The translations under genes and the position numbers were made by a program. 64,000 bases of DNA from Platanthera guangdongensis. Taxonomy: Eukaryota; Streptophyta; Magnoliopsida; Asparagales; Orchidaceae. Position 1 is the stretch's first letter, and every line of letters starts with the position of its first letter. The notes under the pieces are model-generated. The model saw only the letters and a program-made list of their open reading frames with translations. It was not told the DNA's origin and made no database searches. The stretch covers positions 64,601,259 to 64,665,258 of the forward strand of contig CM077162.1 in assembly GCA_039583875.1 (NCBI GenBank), in the 5' to 3' direction. Below, in pieces: positions 32,795 through 45,243 of this stretch.

Positions 32795-34848
32795 TGAAAG
32801 ATATAGTACCTAAACACCTAGAGGGGGGGGGGTGAATAGGTGACCTAATTCTTTTTTAAACTTTAATGGCAGCAATCAGTTATAACACAGAATCTACTCT
32901 ACTTTTGCAATCACACAGCATACACAACAAAGCACAACACAGCAGACACAGAGTTTTATAGTGGTTCCCCAAGCTTTGGGTACATCCACTTTCCCCCTTC
33001 GCCTATCTAGCAGTGTACTAGATTCGGCCCAACTTCACCACTGTCTCAGAACCCAAACTGGTTCCTACACCTCAGGCCCAAGGCCCTACAACTCAGCTTT
33101 TCCACAAAGCCTACACTCAGCCACAAAGGCCTACACTCAGCCAACAAGGCCTACACTCAGCCAACAAGGCCTACACTCAGAGATTTCAATCTCCTACACT
33201 CAGGCTCTCAAGCCCTACCCTCAGCCTTTATAATTACAGGCTTACAAAACACTCAGATCCAAAGGATCCTACAAGATAAAAATGAATTTACAATTGTTAA
33301 CTCAACAACCCAAAGACAAGAGAGGGAGGTTGTGAGTTTCTTGATGAGTTCTTGGAAGAACTCAACTGGATTCAATCTGACTTAGCTTTCTTCAAAGCTT
33401 CTTGAAAGTAGAACTCAATTAGATTGACTCCTTCTGCAGTTGATCCTTGACCTCTACTTCTTAAGACTCAGAATGAATCTGAATCCTTCTTCTCAGCCTA
33501 GTTCCAACGGCTGGTTTCTTAGATGGAGCCCTCTCTCTCCAACTTCTTAGATCTGCACTTGGACAGCTACATCTTCTTGATTTGATACTTGATCAAATAA
33601 CTTGAACAACTCTGTGAACCACTTTTTGAATTGCTTCAGCAACTTCTTCAGCAACAGTTTCTGTAGACTGTATGAGCCTATTTATAGGCCTTCTTCATGG
33701 TAACCGACTGGTCCGGTTCATAACTGTCTTCTGACATCTCTGACAGGTGCTGTAGACCGGCTGGAACAGCAGCTGTCAAGTCATCCAGTCAGTTCTTGAA
33801 AGTTCTCTAACTGTCTGAAAGTGTCGAGACTTTCTGTCTTTAAGTGTCGACACTTATAGACCAAGTGTCGACACAAGTTGTGTAAGTGTCGACACAAGTC
33901 TACAAGGTGTCGACACAACTCCTTGTGTTGTAGATTCTATGTCTCGACACAGTTTCTTCTGCATGTGTCGACACTGAAATTGAGTGTCGACACAAGTACT
34001 TGATCTTCTGTAACTTGCTGAATTCTTCTAAGTGTCGACACATCTCCTTTGTGTCGACACAACTTCTTGTGTTGAATCTGTTAAGTGTCGACACTACTTC
34101 TTGGTGTCGACACATAGTCTTCTATGTTGATACTTGCTGAGTGTCGACACAGCTCCTTGTGTCGACACATGATTCTTCTATTGAGACTTCAGCTGAGTAT
34201 CGACACATCTCCTTAGTGTCGACACTTGTACTTAGAATATTTTGTCGATCTTGCTGTTCTTTGCTAAGTGTCGACACATCTCCATATGTCGACACTTTCT
34301 TCAAGTGTTGAGTCTTCAGCTGAGTGTCGACACATTGTTCTGGGTGTCGACACTTACTTCAAGTGCTGACTCTTCTGTTGAGTGTCGATACATTGTTCTG
34401 AGTGTCGACACTTATACTTAGTCTCTGCTGACTTTTGCTGAGTGTCGACACAGTTCCAAGTGTCGACACTTTCTGGTGTAGACACAGCTTCACTGGGTGT
34501 CGACACTGCTGTTAAGTGTCGACACTGCTTTACTGTACTTTCTTCATTGAGTGTCGACACAGCTCCTTGTGTCGACACTTTGTGTCTGGTGTCGACTCTG
34601 CATCCCAGGTGTCGACACAATTACTTCAAGTGTCGACACTGCTTGTCTGTGTGTCCACACAAGTTTTCTTAAGTGTCGACACTTTCCCTCTGGGTGTCGA
34701 CACATGGACTTAGAAATTTTTGCTTCAGTCCTGCAAATACTTAACCTGCACAAGTAACTCAAAAACACATCAAATACATTTTGATATATATCATTGAGTA
34801 GGGTGAGGCTTCTTCAAATCAGGTACATTTAAACCAATGTACCCAACA
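32795..34848 (-). repeat. D 5' LTR
   Basis: Nearly identical to 21764-23820; the G run near the end is shorter. It drives minus-strand transcription: palindrome array 34705-33827, TATA box 33690-33676, hairpin array near 33278-33053. Confidence 0.94.
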
Positions 34849-34853
34849 GGTTG

Positions 34854-35015
34854 GATAATCATAAGGTCAAAATTATACATACTTAGTGTGAATTATATAT
34901 AGGCACACCAGTGCTTCCGCTAACTCAATTTGTCCACAAACTGACTAATCGAATGGGGGTGGCTCCATTATTGAATGACTTATTTAGTTCCGGATCGTAT
35001 CAAGCTGATACCATT
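34854..35015 (-). other. C leader with primer binding site
   Basis: This is the short untranslated leader of C between the D insertion and the C LTR. TGGTATCAGCTTGATACG (minus strand, 34996-35013) fits an initiator tRNA-Met PBS over its first nine bases and diverges after that. No gene is visible. Confidence 0.7.
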
Positions 35016-38000
35016 TGTAAGACCCCCCTTTCGTAACACAAGACACAGCACAAGGGGAGTCTTATACCCAGAACAGCCGCCTTGCAGTAGCGTTAGCTCA
35101 CGGGCTAACCTGTACTATAAGACGGCTATCCTGCCGACAAAACATATCATTCATGCCAACCCAACAAAAGAATATAAAACAGAAGTCAAAATCCACACTA
35201 GTACATAAGTCCAAACAATACATCAAATAAAAGAAGCAATTAAGGCTTCCATAATATCAAAGTATAACATGCCAAAAAGGCTACAATATGAATCTCTCAC
35301 ATACTGACATCAGTCACCGATGACAATAACGACACCATCACGTCTGGCCCTATCTCCCTAGCCTGGCTAACCGCCTGCGTAACTTGCTGCTCTATTTGCA
35401 GGGTTCCCTCCTAAAAAGGAAGGCGTAGCAACCATTAGTCTTAAAGACTAAGTGGTTATCACATCCGCTCCCCGACAACTTCTCGGGACCGGGCGAAGAA
35501 AAGGACAAGGTACAATATACATATACATAGTAGAACAAGCAGGCGATATAAAGATAATCAATATCAGCAAATATTAGAGTAAGTATATAAATGAGTAAAC
35601 AATCTACTCTAGCAGTTCTACCATCAACAACAGTATATAACGTAAAACTACAACAACAAGTAACTCAACTTATATGAATGCCCATACAGACATAGAAGTT
35701 AAGGATCGGCTCAACAGTAAAGTAACTCATCGTATAAGATTCTACATACAAATATATATGATAAGGATCTTGTGTATGCAATGTAATGTAATGATATGAA
35801 TGTTATGCAATGACTCACCCACGATCATGCACATGTAATTATTATGTCGACACAGACTTATAGTTCCCACTATATGAGCAGGTAGCTAGCCACTCAGGCA
35901 TCAATCATTGTGGTCGGAGAATGACAGTGGAACAGTCTTTTCCACTACAAGGCAGGCATCCACACTACCAAGCGTAGGCATCCGTATGCCTCAATTCTAT
36001 GAACACAACAGTAGAGCTCACATGCGTATTACGGCTCAGAAGGAGCCCCGAGTAGGTGTGCACAGAGAACCAATCCCAACTGGCCTAACTTTGTGGCATG
36101 GAAGGAGCCTATCAGAATGTATCACCATAGGACCAATCCCAACCATCCATTTGGAATGGAAGGAGCCTCGGGAGTGAGCACCGAGGTCCAAGCCCAACCG
36201 CCCAAGGTCTATCTATAAACTCCTGTCGGCTTGATGACTGGTGAGACTGTAGACCTGCCATATTGTCCTTAACCCAGGATTATGACACCGCATGTCAACT
36301 TACACCGCATGTAATATCATGCCCAATGGCTCCAAGATGAGACCCTTACAATTATTTACATCCTGTGCTCGACAACATGCAAGGACTCCACAACGAGTCT
36401 CTTATCAACATATCGTTTCAGTATGGCAACACCATTGCACTTCCAAGCCTTCCACATATCCATACCCCATCTTCGATTATTGCCTACTCGGGTGGCAAAC
36501 CACCTTATACAATTTACCAAACACACACTGCTACCTGAAGGGAGTCACGACCCCAAGCAGTCAACCGCTTTACACCTTTCCCTATTTAACACTTCTCATG
36601 GACATGCATCAAACTCTTCCGATTTCTTTTAAGTGTCTAGAATACTCCAATAGTTATGCTTCTATCACGGTAATGTCATCAAAATAAGATAGTTTAGCCA
36701 TTTCATTAGCATGAATACGTGGTTTATTCATTCAATCACCAAGCGTAACATCTTCCTCCAAACCTATTCCATTCCACAAAAAATGATCATGACCAATTAT
36801 GTTTCCCAACCATTTATTTATCACTTTCCATTGGGCCAAGTTCATCAAAAACCCCAACATCTATTCTGACCATTTCTTGACTCAAACTAAACCCAATAAT
36901 ATACTATCCCGAGAACATTAAGCACACAAGACTTGACTGTACAACCACTTTGATAGCGCATTACTGAGTCTACAGGACTTGTGTGAAAGCATGTAACCAT
37001 CCGTTGGAAAGGTATTTTCAATTACTACAACTTTTGTTCTTTGTTCATCACCCAAATCAGAGCATAAGATTCTTGAAATCAGCCTCGAAGCCTGCTGCGT
37101 TCAGAATACAAATTTCAGCACGTTTTAAGTATCAGTCCAGCAAGTTCGATTGGGCTTTCCTGTGTCTATAGACCTCGCATGAATACATGCAACAATCCAT
37201 TGGAAAGGTATTTAGAAGGGCTACGTCTCTCATGTTTAGCCAAAAACCCAGATCTGGCCGCATCAAGTCCAAAAAATGTCACGAAGTTCGCTGCACGCAG
37301 AAAATAGATTTCTGCGTGTATCTAAAAGTGAAATGAACGACATCGGTTCGCCTTCCACCTCCAACCGATAATCCCAAACCACATCCAAAATTCCACCTCC
37401 CTTATTCACCCTCAAAAGTCCAACTCTCTTCATGAAATCAAATCCTCATCTTCACATAGAATGAAGGAGTGATCGAAGACGTCTTATCTCTAGGACTCAA
37501 GTCCTAGCATGGCCTCTTCCAAGGAATATTATTCTCACGAATTAAGTTTCATTTGATTCGATATCTCTCCTAGGAATAGCTAGAGATCTAGTACCAAGGG
37601 AGAGGGTAGGAAGATCACAATATTTACGGTGGTTCCGACATTTCCGGCCATGGATCTTGTCATCCTCCTCGGCGGCATGGATCTTCTCTTTATTGGCGAC
37701 ATTTTCCATGGGAACGTGCAGTTCTTTCTCCCAAAATTTCCACTCCGATGGACTTGCAACTGTTCGATAGTTTCGCACAGTAACGGTTTCAGCAAGATCG
37801 AAGGATGTGGCAGAGACAGCTAGGGTTTTTGGTTTATTCCTTTTTATAATATGTATTATGTTAAGTCACTTCTGCCATTTGTCATCTCCCCATTGGACCG
37901 CCCATATTAAGTCTCATTTGAAGTGACCGGTCCAAGGAAAGTGAAGCCCCACACATCCCGAGCTTGGTTTAACTTGCTCGTACCAGCAATTAAATTCTAC

Positions 38001-38731
38001 TTGGGCCAAAAAATGCACAAGTCAAATTCGGCGAGTATCAGCTTCCATACTCGACGAATTAATCAGTATAATCGGGCATATTCGGCGAATCCTCCTTCAA
38101 TCCCGTCAACTCGGCTTAGTGATATTCGCTGAATTCGTCGAATATCCTTAGTGATATTAGAATAATTCTCCTTGGCCGAAATTCAAATTTCAATCCCGTC
38201 GAATTACTTCAACGATATTCGACGAATTCGTCGGATATCCCCAGTGACATCTGACGAATTTTACTTGGACCGTTTCTTGGACTCTGGTGTCAAGTATCAG
38301 CCAGTAATACTCGATGAATAGTCATCATACTCGAAGAATAAGTCAGATATCACCAGCGATATCCAACGAATTTCACTTAACCATTTCTCCACTATCCTGG
38401 TGTCGAGTGCGTCGAGTATCAGCCAATAATATTCGACGAATAGGGATCAAACTAAACGAATTCGTCGGATATTCTCAGCGATATCCGACGAATTTCACTT
38501 AAACGTTTCCTCCAATGATAGTCGATGAATTCGTCTGATATCCCTGATGATATCCGACAAATTTCCCTTGGCAAATTTCTCTTAGGCCATTCCCTTTTGA
38601 TCCGTTGGGTATCACCCAACCCAACACTTCACCAAACACACTCGACACCTTTTTCCAGTGCACCCCGAGCCTGAATAAAGTCTCTTGACTCGGAATGCAC
38701 GTGAGGTGCCAAGCCGAAACGTGATGTTATA
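35016..38731 (-). repeat. C 5' LTR
   Basis: It begins TGTAAGACC on the plus strand, next to the PBS. The far end is taken as 38731 (GTGATGTTATA, a decayed TGTTACA), just before E RT sequence. Its promoter side (38000-38570) holds repeated CGACGAATTCGTCG-type palindromes; the best is a 26-bp near-palindrome at 38214-38239 with one mismatch. A TATA-like TTATAAAAAGG (minus strand) is near 37850. The remaining 2.7 kb is non-coding. Confidence 0.75.
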
Positions 38732-38829
38732 ATATTATCAGCTGAGAATCAGGGAAAGAGATATTCCCAAGACGGCGTTCAGTACATGATATGGGTATTA
38801 TGAGTTTACAGTCATGCCATTCAGGCTGA
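38732..38829 (+). pseudogene. pol: E pol: RT fragment
   Basis: The frame reads YYQLRIRERDIPKTAFST, a stop, then YGYYEFTVMPFRLT, which is the RT segment ahead of the FIDD motif. It ends at CTGAC (38825-38829), the left target copy of F. Confidence 0.85.
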
Positions 38830-40578
38830 CTGATAGTACTTTTTGTTGTTTAAATTACAACGGTAATTATTAGTTCTTATTATATAAATCATGTTTGTAA
38901 AGTGTTATTTTGTCCTCGTTTTGTATATATTTTAAATACCACCAATGTTTTCTCTTTTTACAGGTTTTCTAAAGATTTCGTCCAAAATGACCATACACGC
39001 CCCCCTTACACGCCCTCCCTAGGCGTGTCACCGGGCGTGTAACCCGATCCCGAGCAAAGGTTGCTGCCTGAGCCCAAATCCCGAGCAAAACCCCTGATAC
39101 GCCCCTCTTACACGCCCTCCTGGGGCGTCTCCCCGGGCATGTCGCCCTCTTCCCGAAGCCTGCTGTCGCATTTAAACATTATCCGTCCCTCACGTCAACA
39201 TTACTGACACACCCCCACCCCCCTACACGGGCGTGTCCCTAGGGGTGTTCCGCTATTTTCGGCATTTGATGTATTTCCGACCACTGACAAAGCTTGTTGT
39301 TCCTTACATGCCCCCCTACACTGGCGTGTCCTTGGGCGTGTCCAATGACATACAAATCAAATCTTGATTCCCGTCAGAATTCAGCTCCCGATGTTAACGC
39401 GTACATGACACGCCCCCTAACACGCCCTACCCAAGCGTGATAGGGGGCGTGATCGACCCGCAAAGTTTTCTATAAATTAAGACCCCCCCCCCCCCCCCCG
39501 TGAGTCCAAACCAGTTTTGGAGTGATAGGGAAGGTGTTGCCCTTTTGTTTACTTGTTTTTTTATGCTTCTCCTCTCCCCCTTTCTCATTTTAAGCTTTTT
39601 AATCCTAGCTTAGTTTACTCTTTTTATATTAGTCTTCTAATTGCTTTAGTAGCTTAATGCTAGCCTAGTTTTCATTTTCAGCACTTGTAATCTTTTATTT
39701 CAAGTTGTAGCTCTCCTTTTACAATAATAAAAAGTGTGCCTTTCCTTTGTTTTCTTAATTCAATTCTACTCATCTCTTTTCCTCCACTACACCATGAGTA
39801 ACTAATTCTCCTTGTACTCGATCTTGATGATCCGAGGTTCGAGTTAATTAAGTAATGATGCTCTAGTTTACTTTTTTCTTTTTAGCTTTTAGACCTTGAT
39901 CTACTCTTGATTACTCTTGTTTGGAGTTATATCATAGATATATAATTTCCATATTTGTTTTCATTCTTATCTAGCCGAGAGGCTCGTAGTTTAAAGTGAA
40001 CACTCAAGATTAAAGAGAGTTGCACGCACCCATCGAGAGAGGCAGATGTTAAATCTCCTGGATTGGAGTGAAATCCAATAGTGGGGTTTATAGCGTAAAG
40101 CGAGCTTTAGGTCTCCGATTTGGACGAGAGTTCGATCGGACATTCCTAAACTCAGGTGGGCACGTCTTCGAGAGAAGCATGTTCATGCTTATGGAACCTC
40201 CACAGTCAAGGTCTTTTACCTTATTAAGTTAGGGTTTATTATCATATTTTTAATCAACTTTAGCTGAGGTGATTCTTGATCGAGTGCTTTTCTTTATCAT
40301 CATCTCAACCCCTCGTTGTAATCGCTTTTAGTAGCTCTCTTTTTAAGCACAAGCCTTTCTCTTTTAGCATAATATTTCTTTTCTTAATCGCTTTCAGCTT
40401 TCTCTTAAACCCTAAAACAATCTCTCAATAAGATAATAGTTTTCGTGTGAGTAAGATTACTCAATGGTTTCCGGATTTTAATACGACACTTGTGTCCCCT
40501 AGCTGCATTTTGATAGGTATACTTGCCTCGTTGGATTGCTAGTTCAGTTTTTATTCTCTTCACAATTAGTAGACCCCA
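38830..40578 (+). repeat. F 5' LTR
   Basis: It begins TGATAGTAC and ends ACCCCA before the PBS. The promoter side (38990-39460) has ACACGCCC/GGGCGTGT inverted words. A TATA box (TATAAA, 39471-39476) and an 18-19 base C run near 39483-39501 follow. The 3' part (39970-40240) aligns with the B LTR, including two covarying hairpins (40062-40109). Confidence 0.85.
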
Positions 40579-40584
40579 AGTTTT

Positions 40585-40602
40585 TAGCGCCGTTGCCAGG
40601 GA
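40585..40602 (+). promoter_or_regulatory. F primer binding site, tRNA-Asp (two mismatches)
   Basis: TAGCGCCGTTGCCAGGGA differs from the exact tRNA-Asp complement at two G-to-A positions. It lies six bases after the LTR, as in B and G. Confidence 0.85.
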
Positions 40603-40933
40603 AGCAACTTTTGTTGATAATTTGAAAACATGAACCTATTACTTTTATCACTTCTCTTTCTCACCCTCTTTCTCAAAAAAATTGTAAACTCAAAAAAATA
40701 TTACCGCTCTTAATAAAAATCCACATCACAATTTTTCTATACCACCTAACTCTCTCGAAAAGGGCAATGTGGCTATAAATGTCACTATCTTGTCTAGTAC
40801 CTTGCGAACCCTTCATCGGGTAGCCCTTTGAAAGTTCGGGAGTTAAAACATAAAAAAATCTATTTCAAAACAATATATTAACTCTTGTTCTAGTTTATTT
40901 ATTTCTTTTTTTCATCTTCTCTTCTTCTAGTGC

Positions 40934-42470
40934 ATGACCCGCAGGAATCCGTCAATTATTTTGGACTTGGACCACGAAATTGAGCGTACTCTTCAGAGTA
41001 GATCGCAATTTCAAGGCCCTACTCTCTAAATACCGATTGAGGATTCCGAGTCATTTTCTACCCTAAGAATGGAAGAACCCCACGTAGAGGAAGCCGTGCA
41101 TAGGCCTTTGTCCTATTATGCCCGACCGAATCTAGAGGGTACAGAATCAAGCATAGTTCGCTCTGCTATAGCTAATAATAATTTTGAACTTAAGCCTTGC
41201 ATAATTCAAATGGTGCAGCATTATGTGTAATATGACAGACTTCAAGATGAAGATCCGAACGCACATATAGCAAGCTTTCTTAAGATTTGTGACACCTTTA
41301 AAATCAATGGTGTTACAAATGATGCTATTAGGCTAAGACTCTTCCCTTTCTCCATAAGAATCCAGGCTAAATAATGGCTGAACTCTCTACCAAAAAAACA
41401 GCATCACCACCTGGGATCAACTAACCGAAAAATTTCTGGCGAAGTATTTTCCGCCAGCTAAAACGGCAAAACTTAGGAACGATATTTCTGCCTTTGGACA
41501 AAAAGATTCTGAAACCTTGTATGAAACCTGGGAAAGATTTAAAGAACTCTTAAGACGACACCCCCATCACGCTCTGCCTGTATTGTTACAGGTGCAGATG
41601 TTTTATTATGGGCTAAATCAAAGCACAAAGCAAATGATAGACGCAGCTTCCGGTGGTACCTTAAACCACAAAACCCCGGAAGCAGCTCTTGAGCTTTTCG
41701 AGTACATTGCCATGAACACATATCAGTTGAATGTGCCTAGGTCCCGCCCAAACAAACCTGCATGTATATTTGAAGTGGACAACGTCTCCCAGCTAGCTCT
41801 GCAAGTGGAAATTTTAAGTAAAAAGATAACGGAGATGAGTGCTGCCTCTGCCCCTCAGGTATGGGAATATGCAACTGCTGCCCAAGAACAATTAGATTAT
41901 GTTAATAGTATGCCTAGAAATGCTTTTCATAATTTTTCTGCTGATAATTTTCCTGCTTCGGGCTTCGCTTTTCCGAATAGTTATAATCCCGCTTTACGGA
42001 ACGACCCGAACTTTTCATGGAGTAATCCCTCGAACGTAATGCGCCCGCCACCACAAAATGATTTTTCTTCACCACCACCATCTCCTCAAAATTTTCCAAA
42101 ACCTCCAAGTTTGGAGGAGATGTTTTCAAAATATATGAATGTTAATGACGCTACTATAAGAACCCTAACCGGGACTGTTAAAAGTTTAGAGAATCAAGTA
42201 GGTCAACTCGCAAAAATTATTTCTGAGCGACCCGCCCGGTCTCTTCCTGCCAACACCGAGCCCAACCCGAGAGAGCAAGCGAAATCTATAACTCTTCGGA
42301 GTGGGAAGCAAGTTTCTGGTATGGTTAGCAAAGAGCCCGAGGCAAGCTCTGCCTCCATTTTAAAAAATCAAAGCTCCGCCCCCATTTTAAAAAATCAACC
42401 CTTCGCTTGTGAAAAATTTTATCATTTCACCCTCTACTGAAGAAACAGTTATCACCCCTCTCCCTGTTAA
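40934..42470 (+). pseudogene. gag: F gag
   Basis: The start is the ATG at 40934 (MTRRNPSIILDLDHEIERT). Athila gag landmarks follow: PLSYYARPNLEG, SFLKICDTFKINGV, IRLRLFPFSI, LYETWERFKELLRRHPHH, FYYGLNQSTKQMIDAASGGTL, then SLENQVGQLAKIISERP and ITLRSGKQV. In-frame TAA codons (41027-41029, near 41228 and near 41372) and a frameshift near 41395 break the N-terminal half. From about 41400 the frame is open to 42440. No zinc knuckle is seen, as is usual for Athila. Confidence 0.85.
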
Positions 42471-43075
42471 ACAAAAATATCTCATTCCACCACCCATCTT
42501 TAAAAATATTCCAACTCCACCATACCCTTCTGAACTTAGCAAGCAACGTCAGGATGATCAATATTCCCACTTCCTAGAAATATTTAAACAAATCCACATA
42601 AATCTACCTTTCCACAAAGCAATCTCCCAAATGCTGAAGTACGCTAAGTATCTTAAGGACCTCCTGACTAATAAAAAAGTTAGAAAACTTATCGCATGTC
42701 ACACTAAATGCCAAGTGCTTTGCGGTCTTGACAAATGGTTTACCAAAGAAGATCAGTGATCCGAGAAGTTTTTATATTCCGTGTGTCTTTGGTGATCTTT
42801 TTGTCAAGCACGCATTGGCCGACTTAGGTGCGAGTATCAACCTGATGCCCCTCTCGTTATTCAAGAAGTTAGGAATTGGTAGCCTCAACCCCACACGCAT
42901 GAGTATCCAGCTCACTGATAGATCTATGAAATACCAGTTAGGAATCATGGTGGATGTCTTAGTTAAAGTCGACAAATTCATCTTCCCGGTGGATTTCGTC
43001 ATATTGGACATCGAAGAAGACGTCGAGGTTCCCTTGATCCTTGACCGACCCTTCCTTTCCACCTCCTGAGCTATC
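42471..43075 (+). pseudogene. F gag tail and aspartic protease
   Basis: A linker (YSHFLEIFKQIHINLPFHKAISQMLKYAKYLKDLL) leads into the Athila protease (FVKHALADLGASINLMPLSLFKKLGIG ... FPVDFVILDIEED ... LILDRPFLSTS). The active-site motif is DLGAS. A frame change near 42740 separates linker and protease. Confidence 0.83.
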
Positions 43076-43298
43076 ATTGACGTAAGCAATGACAAAAGCT
43101 CTTCCTATGAGTAGGCGACGATGAAGTCATTTTCTCTATCACACCTTGGGTGCAAAAAACCTAGAGAATGACGACTCCTGTTTTTTCTTAGATGCCTTAG
43201 GTGAAGAATCTTCCTACTAACTTTCTGAAAGTGAAAATAAATTTTCTGATTTTTATTTTTCCTCTACTCTTCCAAATGAATCTCTACAAGAAGCAGCC

Positions 43299-45005
43299 AT
43301 GGCCATTAGCTCCACTCCTTTCAATTTTTCGTATAAAGGAAAAGTCTACGAAGACATTGTTTTTAAAAAAGAAAGAATTTCCAAAACATCGTATGAAGAA
43401 CCCCCCACCCTGGTATTAAAGGAACTACCCAAACAACTTAGGTATGCCTTCTTAGAAAAGGACTCCAAGCAACAGGTAATAGTTTCGACCTACCTAACCG
43501 AAATGCAAAATGATAAGCTCCTACTAGTGTTACGTAAACATTCCCGAGCTATTGCCAGGCAAATAGCTGATATCAAGGGCATAAGCCCATCTTTCTGCAC
43601 CCACAAAATCCTAATGGAAGATAATTCGCGTAATTCAATCCAACCTCAGCGCTGTATAAATCCAAAAATGAAAGAAGTCGTAAAGGGGGAGGTTATGAAA
43701 CTCTTAGACGCAGGAATTATCTATCCTATCTCTGATAATAAGTGGGTTAGCCCTGTCCAGGTAGTGTCGAAAAAGGGAGGGATAACTGTAGTTAGTAATG
43801 AGAATAATGACTTAATCCCGACGCGGACGGTGACGGGTTGGCGAATGTGTATTGACTATCGTAAGTTAAATGACGCCACCCACAAGGACCACTTACCCTT
43901 ACTGTTCATCGATCAAATTTTAGAACGATTATTCGGCCATAGCTTTTACTGTTTTCTCGATGGTCTATCGGGGTACTTTCAAATCCCCATCTCTCCGAGG
44001 ACCAGGAGAAATCTACGTTTACTTATCCCTTCGGCACCTTCGCTTACCGAAGAATGTCGTTTCAATTATGTAATGCGTCAGCTACATTCCAGTGATGTAT
44101 GCTCGCTATCTTCAATAAGTACGTAGAGAGCATTATGGAGGTATTTATGGATGATTTCTCCGTCTTCGACAATGCCTTTGATAGTTGTTTAGAAAACCTC
44201 AAAAAGTTCTTAGAAAAATACGAAGAAACTAACCTTGCCCTAAATTGGGAAAAATGTCATTTTATGGTGAGGAAAGGGTTAGTTTTGGGTCATAAGATTT
44301 CTGCGAGAGGAATTGAAGTAGACATAGCTAAGATAGAAGTTATCGAGAGCTACCACTGCCTACGAACATCAAAGCTATAAGAAGTTTTCTAGGACACGTT
44401 GGCTTCTACCACCGCTTCATAAAAGATTTCTCCAAAATCACCAAACCCCTTACTCATCTTATGGAAAAAGATGCCCCATTTATTTTTGATGATCTTTGTC
44501 TATCTGCCTTTGATTTAATAAAATAAAAGTTAATTAATGCCCCTATTATGATAGCTCTGGTGTGGGACCTTCCCTTTGAAATTATGTGCGATGTGAGTAG
44601 TTTCGTGGTGGGAGCCATACTAGGACAATGAATATCTAAAAACTTCCGCCCATCTATTATGCAAGTAAAACTATAACATCTGCACAAGAGAATTATACCA
44701 CAACCGAAAAGGAACTCCTGGCGGTCGTTTTCGCTTTTGATAAATTTCATTCATATATCACGCTTTCCAAAATTATCGTTTTTACGGACCACTCGGCCCT
44801 CAAGAATCTTCTTGCTAAGACGGATGCCAAGCCGCGCCTGATTCGTTGGGTATTACTCCTCCAGGAGTTTGACTTAGAAATCTTTGATAAGCGTGATGCC
44901 AAAAATTTGGCTGCCAAGCATCTCTCACGATTAGATAATCCTCATATTGAAAAATTAGATGAAAAACCTTTTAATATTTCTTCCCCAAAGAGAAGCTGCT
45001 TTTAA
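43299..45005 (+). pseudogene. pol: F RT and RNase H
   Basis: RT runs from ISPSFCTHKILMED through VVKGEVMKLLDAGIIYPIS, WVSPVQVVSKKGG, MCIDYRKLNDATHKDHLP and FLDGLSGYFQI. A frame change near 44000 precedes IMEVFMDDFSVFDNAF (FMDD catalytic motif). RNase H is recognisable but broken by several stops and shifts ([67 protein letters not shown]). This copy is clearly dead. Confidence 0.83.
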
Positions 45006-45243
45006 TTAAAACATCTCCCTCTCCTTGGTTTGCACACATTGCCAAGTATTTTGTGGCTCGTGTCCTCCCGAAAGAGTTCTCCTCTCAGCAAAAGAAGAAA
45101 TTCTTTTTTGAGTTGAAGAACTATTTTTGGGAGGACCCACATTTTTTCCGAGTCTGTGCGGACCAAGTGATAAGGAGATGTGTCTCTTTTGAAGAAGGAT
45201 TAGAGATTTTAAAACATTTGAATGAAGGCCCGACTGGTGGTCA
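45006..45243 (+). pseudogene. pol: F integrase N-terminus, truncated
   Basis: The frame reads WFAHIAKYFVARVLPKEFSSQQKKKFFFELKN, then YFWEDPHFFRVCADQVIRRCVSFEEG and GPTGGH. This is the Athila integrase entry up to the first histidine of the zinc module. It ends at the element boundary. Confidence 0.85.

Larger units (their letters stand above)
21764..34848 (-). mobile_element. Element D: SIRE-type Ty1/copia element with extra ORF
   Basis: LTRs of 2057 and 2054 bp (minus-strand ends TGTTGGG ... CTTTCA) are flanked by GGTTG (21759-21763 and 34849-34853). Minus-strand order: 5' LTR, initiator tRNA-Met PBS, long gag with two zinc knuckles, protease, integrase, RT, RNase H, a 0.5-kb spacer with palindromes and a TATA box, an envelope-position ORF, PPT, 3' LTR. 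The copia domain order (integrase before RT), long gag and extra ORF point to the Sirevirus group. The LTRs are almost identical, yet gag, pol and the extra ORF each carry one or two disruptions. Confidence 0.95.
19710..38731 (-). mobile_element. Element C: decayed Ty3/gypsy chromovirus, interrupted by X and D
   Basis: Minus-strand pieces are RT start (19710-20230), protease, gag (to 21758), leader and PBS (34854-35015) and the 5' LTR (35016-38731). D splits gag from the leader. X cuts RT, and the rest of pol lies left of the window. The 5' LTR abuts an RT fragment of element E, with ATATT (38732-38736) as a plausible target-site copy. Only one end is visible, so insertion into E is inferred. 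Confidence 0.8.
38830..45243 (+). mobile_element. Element F: Athila-type Ty3/gypsy, 3'-truncated
   Basis: A complete 5' LTR (38830-40578), a tRNA-Asp-type PBS, gag, protease, RT, RNase H and the integrase N-terminus are present. The element stops inside integrase at GGTGGTCA (45243). CTGAC occurs on both sides (38825-38829 and 45244-45248), so a target duplication is present although the rest of integrase and the 3' LTR are missing. Confidence 0.88.

Noticed and set aside
39483..39501. Poly(C) run as a structural or telomeric signal
   Set aside because: A single homopolymer run just after a TATA box in one LTR; slippage or sequencing error is enough to explain it.
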